From Ephemerocybe angulata (Eukaryota; Basidiomycota; Agaricomycetes; Agaricales; Psathyrellaceae): DNA of 64,000 nt. Position 1 is the stretch's first letter; each line of letters starts with the position of its first letter. The stretch spans positions 1 through 64,000 of the forward strand of contig JAACJK010000163.1 in NCBI GenBank assembly GCA_013368325.1, written 5' to 3'. The notes under the pieces are model-generated. The model did no database searches. It had not been told where the DNA came from and was given only the letters and a program-made list of their open reading frames with translations. A program made the position numbers and the translations under genes. Positions 55,822-64,000 of the stretch are shown here, piece by piece.

Positions 55822-58800
55822 TCACATCACACACCCACTCAACAAAGCCGTCATATCCCTCCCCAGCCCCTCAAGATCGACTTCCCCAAGCCCACCCTGG
55901 CTGATCCCATTCCCAAAATCAAACGCCTCCCCACCATCCACACCACCACCACCACCACCCGCCGAACCGCCCGCATCGCCCACACCCATGCCCACACCCC
56001 CATTCGCGCCAATAAGGTTTGCCTCCAGGAGCGGATTAAATGTATTATCCCAGAATGAGGAAAAGTCCAAATCCCCGAGCGACAACCCCGTAATCGTCTG
56101 GTCACTATTCTGCTGCCCGTCAGCCTGGAACCCACCCATCCCCTGGCCCAGAAACGATGGCCCATCCGACTGGTTGTTGAGGTTCGTGTACTGGTCGAAC
56201 ATATCCTCCGAATGCATCATCGGCATCAAGGACGCGCCTTGGTCAGACCCCGGCACGAGCGGGTCCATAGCGAAAATCTTCGAAAAGTCGTGCCCAGCCA
56301 TTTTTGCGAGTTCGTCTTCAGAGCCCAAGAACCCTCCATCCGAGAACGCGTTCTCGATGTCAGTAAAGTCGGTGTCCATGTCCGACGTCGCGACAGGCAG
56401 CTCCAGATCCTCCATATCCGTATCCGAGGGTTGTTCAGACAGTAATTGCGGACTAGAAGGCGGAGGGGGAGATGAAGGCGGCAAACCCTCCCAAATCTCT
56501 TTCTGCGGGCGCCGAGGCTCCCCATCCTCATCCTCCGTATTGCTCGCAGCTGTCTCCTGGCTCGACGATGGCATCATAGACGCGTCAGTGTCGTTCGCAG
56601 AAGGCTCAAGCTCCCCATCTTCGCCCTCTGTATCGCTGCTAGCGACTGGAAGCGAGCTCGGGGGTCCGTCGAGGTCTTCAAACGCCGCATCCAGCTCCTT
56701 CTCCAAGTCCGCATCGACGGTCTTCTCCACCTCCTCCAAGTCCCTTGGGTCGCTGCTCGAGGTAGACCGCACGTCGAAGAGCCGGCGCTTATGTGGAGAT
56801 GATAAAGGCGTTTGAGGCGTCGGCCTCATCTTCTTGCGGTTCAGAGGTGATCCTGAAGGCCCGTAGCCTGTCTCCGGAGTGAAGAGCGGTGTCCTGGAAC
56901 TGACCGCGCTTCCAAATATGCTCCCGCCCTTTGAGACTGGTGTGAACAAGGAGTCTCCGAACCCGCCAGAATTGAGCGGTGCAGATTTCCTGGGCCGCGT
57001 TGGCGTCTGGGGTAGAGTGAAGCGTCCATTCGGAGAAGGCGAGCGACGGGATCGGGGACTCGCAAATAGGGCAGCAAGAGGTGAGATGTTCGCGGCTGCA
57101 ACCAACGGTCGCATAGAAGGAAGCAGTGGCGGCACGTTATTCGATGACGGCCTTAATGGAACGACTGTCGAGGAACTTGACGCTGAAGTCGAGGAAGAGT
57201 TTGATGTGCTTGCACTAGGGCCCGCTGCCTGCATGCTAAGCTCCTTCTTCCGCCTGGCGCGTTCCTGCACGCTGCATGACTTCCTTCGATTTTCCCTCCT
57301 CTCCAACTGTTTCCGCTCCTCAGCATCTTTCAGCGCCTGTTGCGCTTCCTCAGAAAGGCGAGGTTGCGTCGCAGTATTTGTTCGCGCCCATGCCGGTACG
57401 ATATACTTCTTCTTGGAAAGACTCGAGTCGACGTTATTGCCACGAATGGGGGAGGATGCTGCTGCTTTTAGAGGCATTCGCGTGGGAGAGCGCATGATTG
57501 AGGTTTCGCGACCTCGGGTTTCGCTGTCGGCAAGGTATGGGTCTGGGTTGTCCTCTTTCGAACGTACAGGTGACGTCCAGGCCTCGAGCGGTGTCCGGTA
57601 GTACGACAGAGGGTTGTCAGAATGAGGCAGTTCCGAGTCAAGGAATCGATAATGTCTAAACGCATCTGCAGGGACTTTGGGTTGCAGAAATCCTCTACTC
57701 GAATCGCGTCGCTCGCTTCGTTCACGCTCCTTCCCGGGCTTCTCGCGGTTGCGGTTGTTATCCCGCTCCTCCATGAAGTCGCTGAGAGTTCGCTTTCGAG
57801 GCGCGTTGGTAGAGGAGAGGATGCTGTTTGACCGTGACAGTGGCTGGGGAGGCGAGCTGGCATTCGATCGAGTCTTCAATGTCATGCTAGGTTGACGGGA
57901 AGGAGGGGCGGAATGCGAATGGGGCGTGTGTCCACCAGTAGCTGCCTGCAGTTTAGCGTCTATGTCGCGTCGCTTCTTGTGAAATCTGCCAGGGTTGACA
58001 TTTTCCTTGTCCAAGAGCTCGATTTCGTCGTCATGATAGAAGCCGTTTGCAGTTGGATTATGCGCCATTGGGGCTGGTTGTTGCGGCACCTCAGGCTGTG
58101 GCGGGGCGGTGTGCTTGGCAATAAGCTCTTTGAGGGCTGCAAGAAGTGCAGGATTCTGAGCTTCAGACTGTGCGTCGATGCTGCTCAACGTAGCAAGGAA
58201 AGCGGCAGTCCCAGGCCCGCCCGAAGACAGGAACTGAGCAAGTTGTTGCGCGCCTGGGTCTTCTTGCGGCTCTGACTTGACTTGTGGAGGCAATGCCTGA
58301 GACGACGTCTGTGCACCGTGAGATTGCATCGACGTAGACCTGGAGCCATCGCCATAAATACCCGACGACGTGCTTGGGCCCGGGATCTGGTGCGAGGGAT
58401 GGTGGTCGTGGTCCAACACAATAATTTCCTTCGCCTTGCCTTTGCTATCAACCTTTGCCGTCTTTGGCCGGCCCTTCTTTTTCTGAGGGCCAATGTAGAC
58501 TTCAGGCGCATCCAAAAGTTTATCAGAACCGGTGGCGGGGACAGGCTTTTTAGTCCTCGCTCTCGATTTAGGTTCAGCGCGAGAAGCCGCCCGCTGAGGT
58601 TTCTGAGGCTGAGCTGACGTAGACGGAGGATAGGATGTAGTGCTTGTCGACACGAATGTTGTCGACGACTGGAAGCTGATGTAAGAACAATGGCCGGCTT
58701 GTGGGAAACATACATACGGTGGAGGCGACGGCGTTGGGGGGTGCGGCTGGGTGGCTCATCAGGTTGACGAACTGGGAGATGGAGTGGGAGAGGTTAGGTG

Positions 58801-59344
58801 CGTTCCATGCAGGATAGGTTTTGGAGACGGTCTAGTTCGTTCATATGAGTGCGTCGGGCATGAGAGGAGCGAAAAATGCACCGACCTCGCGTAGAGCAAA
58901 CACAACCTCGAGCGACTCCATCCCGCCCGTCTTAATGGTGCCCACCGCCTTTACAGATTCGTCCTCTGAATTCAGTCCCAGCGACATGAGCCCAAGTGCT
59001 ACCGCGAGTCCTGGTGTCGTGTCCGAAGAGGTGTCCCTCCCCTGCGCCGAGTCGGAGATGTGCATCGGTGCTGGGGCCGAGTTGGACTCGAGAGGGTCGA
59101 GCACATAGACTGTAAAATCCCTCGTATTGTCCTGGATGAGTTCTGGACTGGACCTGCATACTGTCTGGAGACAAAACTTCAGTGCGACGGAGGCGTAGGT
59201 GAGGACGGGGGCGTGGGGGTGTCGCGTGTCGTTGTTGGTGGCGATAATGTCGACGGGGTATGGCGTATAGGACTTTGCGAGGATGTATTGGGGTGAGCCG
59301 TTGATTGTGTAGAGGATGCGCAGGGGTAGCGCGCGGGCGGTCAT
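55822..59344 (-). CDS. Spt21/Ams2-type transcription regulator
   Basis: Three exons (58,886-59,344; 58,718-58,831; 55,822-58,668) sum to 1,140 codons in frame; the first donor is GTCGGT, a GTNNGT type. The N-terminus (LPLRILYTINGSPQYILA, VALKFCLQTVCRSSPELI, DFTVYVLDP, then AWNAPNLSHSISQFVNLMSHP) matches the conserved N-terminal domain of Spt21 and Ams2, activators of histone gene transcription. The rest is long, Ser/Pro-rich and disordered, with a GRPKT AT-hook-like motif and an acidic C-terminus. I see no GATA-type zinc finger, so it is closer to Spt21 than Ams2. Location is nuclear by inference. It diverges from TFIIIA over 323 bp. Confidence 0.75.
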
Positions 59345-59667
59345 GGTCGGCAACAAACCACGTCCCCGTTCAACGTTCACTCCGCCCCAACAAACCAACA
59401 ACGCGCCCGGCTGACTAAGCTCATTGACGCGTCGCGTCGCGTTTCCCATCAACGCGTCTAATTGTCGTTAATCGCGGTCTACGGGAAGCCAAATGTTTCT
59501 GAGAAATAGGTTGGATGCGTATGTACAAAATAAGAGACGCAGAAGTTCCCGGAGCGTCCTGGAAGGGTACGAGCGGGACAAACGGACATATCGGCGGCAA
59601 TCCAAACAGGACCAATCAGAGCGGTGATCCAAAATTCTTCAAGCCTCGGCAACTGCCAAAAGTCATC
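59345..59667. promoter_or_regulatory. Divergent promoter region of Spt21-like and TFIIIA genes
   Basis: This 323 bp gap separates two divergent start codons. GACGCGT-like motifs occur near 59,428 and 59,450 (ACGCGTCGCGTCGCG and AACGCGTCTAA); ACGCGT is the MCB/MBF cell-cycle element in yeasts. Whether it controls either gene here is inference. No TATA box was seen. Confidence 0.4.
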
Positions 59668-61350
59668 ATGGAGTCCTCGCTCACCCTCACGACCACCGTC
59701 CTCGGAAAACGAGCAAGATCGAAGAGCCATGTCGGCGTTATACACCTGGCCTCGGGCTCAGAGCCATCCTACTCGGAACAATCGGACTTTGAGCCCCCAA
59801 AACCGAGCACTTCCTCTCGACCAGTTCTCATAAACGGGAAACTCGTGGCCAATACGAAACGGCGATACCAGTGCACACACCCTGGATGCGATAAAGCTTA
59901 TACCAAACCGTCTCGATTGGAGGAACACGAAAGGGCCCATACCGGAGAGGTGCTACCTTTTAGAATCGCCTCAGGATCCGTCGGCTGATCTCTGAGTTCC
60001 AGAGACCGTTCGTCTGCGAGACCTGCCAGAAGACTTATCTTCGGGAAACACATCTCCAAGCGCACGTCAGAAGTCACCAACCAGAGTCTTCTAGACCCTT
60101 GGCCTGCGAGTATAAAGATTGTCAGAAGAGGTTCTGGACGTCCCAACACCTCAAGGTTCACCAGGACTGGCACAAGGGTGCCAAACCTTTTGCCGTGGGT
60201 TTTTCTCCTCCTTCTTGCTCGCCGTGCTAACTCTAGATAGTGCACGGAGGAAGGTTGCGATGAAGCATTTTCGAAACACAACCATCTACGAGCCCATATC
60301 TGCGATGCTCACGCACCACCAGGGACAAAACCGTACCGCTGCGACCACGAAGGATGCGCAAAGTCCTTCGATACCAACCAGCATCTCAAAACGCACAAAA
60401 AGACCCACAATAGTGCGTCCCTCCTCTCTCTCAACTCTGGCGTGAACTAACGCTTTGCTATCAGCGAAACGATACACATGCGTCCAAGGCACCTGCCTCG
60501 TGCAATCCGGGGACGAGCCCAAATATTTCCCGACCTGGACTGCGCTTCAACACCACATCCGCACCGCACATCCTCCCTCCTGCAATCACCCGTCATGCAA
60601 CGGCCGCGTGTTCGCATCGCACAAGGGCCTGAGATCCCACCAAAAGTTGCACGACCAGCGCGATGTCGAGCAAGAACTCCGGGACACCCTGCCCTTGGAG
60701 GATACAGACGACAGGCCCGCGAAGAAGCCGAGACGTGGAGGAGACCTAGGGCGGGATTGGAAGTGTGAATTTGATGATTGCGATAAAGGCTTCAAATCAG
60801 TGTGTATATCTCAGAACCACTATAACTACAAACTCATACCTATCTACCCATTCTTCAGAAAAAAGCCCTGACCACGCACCAAAACGTAACACACATGGGC
60901 AAGCGCGACTTCGTTTGCTCCGATTGCAACAAGGCATTCGGTTACAAACATCTCCTCCAGAGACACACGGCCAAGATACACTCTGTTCCTTCGGATGGAC
61001 GCGATGAGTCTGAGCATTCCGGCAAAGACAGGGAGGCGTCTGAATCGTCCGATGATGAAGAGGAAGAGGACTTTGCCCAACAGATCGACTTAATCACAGG
61101 CAAGGCATATGCCGATCAGAGCAAAGCCAAGCTTGACCGGGCGGCCGCCTTTTCGTGTCCATTCCCCGACCTCGAGGGTCTGAACGAAAATGGGGCTTCG
61201 TCGGGAGGTTCATCACCCAAACGAAGGAAGTGCGACTACGCCTTTTCGCGGCTTTACGATCTTCGCCGACACCTGCAGGCTGTGCACGAGGTGGACGTGA
61301 CGAAGGAGAGGCTCCAGGCGTGGATGGACGGGAGGGCGACAAAAGCTTGA
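59668..61350 (+). CDS. Transcription factor IIIA, multi-C2H2 zinc finger
   Basis: Five exons (59,668-59,949; 60,003-60,194; 60,241-60,412; 60,465-60,799; 60,859-61,350) sum to 491 codons. About ten C2H2 fingers follow one another: YQCTHPGCDKAY, FVCETCQKTY, LACEYKDCQKRF, FACTEEGCDEAF, YRCDHEGCAKSF, an irregular YTCVQGTCLV finger, CNHPSCNGRVF, WKCEFDDCDKGF, FVCSDCNKAF, and a final RRKCDYAFSRLYDLRRH after an acidic spacer. The tandem array with acidic spacer before the last finger fits fungal TFIIIA, which starts 5S rRNA transcription by RNA polymerase III. The ATG at 59,668 was chosen because the upstream in-frame ATG would add a basic segment of 51 residues. A tRNA gene lies 78 bp downstream. 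Confidence 0.85.
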
Positions 61351-61428
61351 TGGCTGCAGTATGGCTTGGAGGGAGGAACACTCCCCGCTTGGCACGATGT
61401 GGTAGGCTCGCTCGCCAAGTTTCCTCGT

Positions 61429-61507
61429 GGTACTATAGTGTAGTGGTTATCACTTGGGATTTTGACTATCATATTCCCATAACCCAGGTTCGAACCCTGG
61501 TAGTACC
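61429..61507 (+). tRNA. tRNA-Gln (TTG) with 8-nt intron
   Basis: The acceptor arms GGTACTA and TAGTACC pair perfectly. The D arm has TAGTGTAGTGG (A box), the T arm is CCAGG-TTCGAAC-CCTGG (B box), and the anticodon stem is TGGGA/TCCCA. The loop holds TTG at 61,462-61,464 (Gln, CAA) with an 8-base intron, CTATCATA (61,466-61,473), one base after the anticodon, the canonical intron site. It lies 78 bp after the TFIIIA stop. Confidence 0.93.
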
Positions 61508-61519
61508 TAATAGCGTTTC

Positions 61520-61524
61520 TTTTT
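61520..61524 (+). terminator. RNA polymerase III terminator
   Basis: A run of five T (TTTTT) begins 13 bases after the tRNA 3' end, the standard polymerase III stop signal. Confidence 0.75.
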
Positions 61525-61674
61525 GTGTATTCCTGCCACTTGGAGGGGCTTTTTTCTTTCGCTCGAGAGTCGAGAGTCGAAAGCCTCAAGTCACTGATCA
61601 CAAGTGGCGCCTCATCTCCAAGAGAAAGCATCATATTTATTTCTTCAGCCATAGGACGACCCATGTTTGGTTCC

Positions 61675-64000
61675 TCACTTCGCAGGCCCGGGAACACGAA
61701 CTACGGAACCAAAGCTCTCCTCTGTACCCAACGGCGCCTGCTCAACACCCAAGCTCGAAACCGTAGGTTCCGCCAAAGTACCCTCAATCTCATCGAGTGT
61801 GATGACATTGTACGCCGCGTTGACTCGTCGGCTGTACGTATTTCCATCTGCGTCAGAGTAGGCGAAGGTATTGTTGTTGGTGCCGTTTCCGAAGTTGCCT
61901 GTTGAGGCGATGGTGTAGTAGCCGCCTGGAGAAGATGGAGTGGGTGAGTGGTGAGGACTAGAGCTAAGAAAGGGGATGTGGTGATATTTACTGGCTATTT
62001 GTTGGGTCTTGATCGAGGAGCGGATTTGGATAGGCTGAGGGAGGAGGTCGCGGTCGTACGAGTGGTCAAAATCGGTCTTCCCTGTAGGAATCAGAGTCAG
62101 AACTAGACTCTGATCCAAAAGACCTTTGTAGGAAGCGAGTCACTTACACTGTCTCCCGTCGTCGCTGAGTATGGTGTAGTTGATTACGATGGGATAACTG
62201 AAATTGTCCTCCAGGACCGTCACCCCATTGTGCTTGGAGATAACAAAGCCCCTCGCACTCTGGCCAATACTCTGGAAAAGGTCAGATATAACTATCGCTA
62301 GGGAGAGCAACAAGAAATAACACACCTGCTCTAGCGCACCATTAAGATAATACTGAGTATTCTTATACTCAAGTACCTGTGACCAAGACACCTCATTCAC
62401 CTCTCCACTCCCACTAACAACGGTTGCCTCAATGCTCAGCTTCCTAGCCGCCGACACCGTCACCACAACGTTTCCATTCTCAGCCACCTCTCCCAACGTC
62501 TCTATCTGCGCGTACGGCTCCACCGCCTGCCTCAGTGTCCCCGTTGTCGGGAGCCCAGACGCATCTGTAAAGACCTGCAGCAGGCCCGAGAGATACCAAT
62601 TCTGCAACACGGCATGGTCGTCCTCTGCAGAGACAACGTCGAGCGTGATCAGATGCGGTTTGCCATCAGCAAATATAGGCGCGAAGGGCGTGAGGTCGAG
62701 GAAATAAGTCGGAAGGTCGAGCGCTCCGTACGAGGAGATGGGGCGCCAGACGGCTGGGACGAAGCCTCCCGTGAAGATGGTGATGTAGGGAAAGACGGTG
62801 CCTGCTACTATGCCGTCGACGAGGAGGCGGACTTCGCGGAAGGGCCCTTGGCCGTAAGTCGTGTCGGGAGGCAGCTCGTCGATGTATTTGTTTGCTACAT
62901 TGAAGTACTCGGGGAAGAGTTAAGTTAGTCTTTTGGACACGACGCATCGTAGCGTATATCTTACCCAGAATTCTTCTTGTGAGTTACCGGAAGCATACAG
63001 CTCCGCAAATATTTGAACTGTGTTCTGGGGCAAGGTTACATTGAGCTGAAAATTGCGTTAGCTATGGTACACCCCACTAGAGGTCGAGGACGATACCGAG
63101 AATCCAGGCGGAACAGAGGCATGGTTCCCTGTATCGTTCTTGAAGGTGGACAGCGGGACAATTAAATCCGACGTCTTCGCGGGTGGGTTCTCCTCCGAAG
63201 AAGCATAGAAAGTAGCATGCAATACAGCTGTGTGAACGCGCCATTCAGCAATGTGCTCGAAGAGGGGGCCTAGAATCACTATCCCGCTCACTGGCATAGA
63301 CACCATCGAGCCCCGTCTGAATGAGGTTATCGAGCTGCAAGATGAAGGTCCCATCCTTCGCGAAGAGGGGAGTGTACCTTGTCACGTCTTTGATGTATGT
63401 CCAGATGATACCATCGCCCCTTGTAGGTTCTGGAGTGGAGGTTCGCCAGACTGCCAACGTGTTAGGTTTATCTTGGTCCAATAAAGCGGCAAGGAAAGAT
63501 GCAATTGACTTACTCTCGACGTTCTGGAAGGTAAAATGCCCAAGGCGATCATATTGGGTTCCGTTGGACGTGACGGTAAAGTTGAGCGTTATCGCTGCCC
63601 ACGATCCTGGTTCTCCACAGTCCAAAGGGGGGCTGTAACACAGAAATGTTAGTCGACACTGGTGGGGGCGGCCAGGGAAGATCTCACGTATATTCAACCA
63701 CCTCGGCGCTAGGGTCGGACGCTTGAGTGAGCTATGTTATCGCATTTTCAAGTCGCTCGCCAACTTACAGCCCGTAAGAGAACGCAAAGTCACGTCTACG
63801 ACGAGAGCGCTTCAGTTCGGTTTTCTCAAAACGAGACAGGCAATTGCTCACTGCAATATCTTGATAGTACATTGTTTAGCGTCTTTGGGCACGATAGGCG
63901 GCTGGGTGACCTGAAAGTTCTCCAGGACCTTCCCTGACGCAAAAGAGGCAGCTATGAGCGCCCACACCAGAGCGAGGATAGTCACAAAACGATTCCAGCG
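61675..64000 (-). CDS. PNGase A-type peptide-N-glycanase, 5' end cut by window edge
   Basis: The stop is at 61,675-61,677. About a dozen minus-strand exons translate through: a hydrophobic leader (RFVTILALVWALIAASFA, near 63,940-63,995), NFQVTQPPIVPKDAKQC, WAAITLNFTVTSNG, IIWTYIKDVTRYTPLF, LQLDNLIQTGLDG, LHATFYASSEENPPAK, FYLDLTPFAPIF, FSYPIVINYTIL, and YDRDLLPQPI. This matches the peptide N-acetyl-beta-D-glucosaminyl asparaginase amidase A family, which releases N-glycans from glycoproteins. The leader suggests entry into the secretory pathway. The start codon lies just beyond 64,000. Length (over 600 residues in view) is normal for the family. No defects were seen. Confidence 0.85.

Overview
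The window is nuclear DNA from a basidiomycete fungus, most probably an Agaricomycete. The evidence is many 45-65 nt GT..AG introns with fungal branch sites, TATA boxes 50-120 nt ahead of start codons, fungal-type homologs (Dsc3, Spt21/Ams2-type, Egt1-type, multi-finger TFIIIA), and multicopy families typical of Agaricomycete accessory DNA (KDZ transposase, TET/JBP-like dioxygenase, JmjC-like proteins, F-box proteins). I cannot name the genus. Gene models were spliced by eye; where exon sums are given, the reading frame was checked by hand.

The window has two parts. Bases 1 to about 42,800 are accessory and repeat-rich. In order they hold: small fragments and a 117-residue gene (1-1,640); a zinc-cluster/coiled-coil gene with internal tandem duplications (1,975-6,374, minus) diverging from a 249-residue gene (6,602-7,446, plus); a long JmjC-like gene full of minisatellites (7,897-12,507, minus); an F-box gene (13,002-14,176); a 1.1 kb tandem duplication that copied the F-box 3' end with the first two exons of the next gene (15,456-19,214); a minus-strand gene behind two CRE palindromes (19,455-20,587); a stretch of diverged modules and a Pro/Thr minisatellite (20,700-22,450); a TET/JBP-like dioxygenase gene (22,771-27,045); a KDZ transposon with CxC2-type transposase, an accessory ORF and a Ulp1-like protease (about 27,856-35,000); an intact 875-residue lineage-specific gene (35,508-38,186); and a graveyard in which a 150 bp piece of the dioxygenase gene is fused to a THO2 pseudogene, followed by other decayed coding DNA (38,577-42,760).

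From about 42,800 the DNA is mostly ordinary core genome: a small possibly myristoylated membrane protein gene, a MULE-like transposase-family gene (45,189-48,296), then a compact housekeeping cluster: Egt1-type EgtB protein, Dsc3, beta-carbonic anhydrase, Spt21/Ams2-like regulator, TFIIIA, an intron-containing tRNA-Gln, and a PNGase A-type amidase running off the right edge.

The most notable structure is 22.7-39.8 kb. A putative cytosine-modifying (TET/JBP-like) gene, a structurally intact KDZ transposon with a SUMO-protease-like partner, and a captured dioxygenase fragment joined to host THO2 sequence lie together. Association of fungal TET/JBP genes with KDZ elements is established; the chimeric capture on the far side of this element is the local novelty I would check first.
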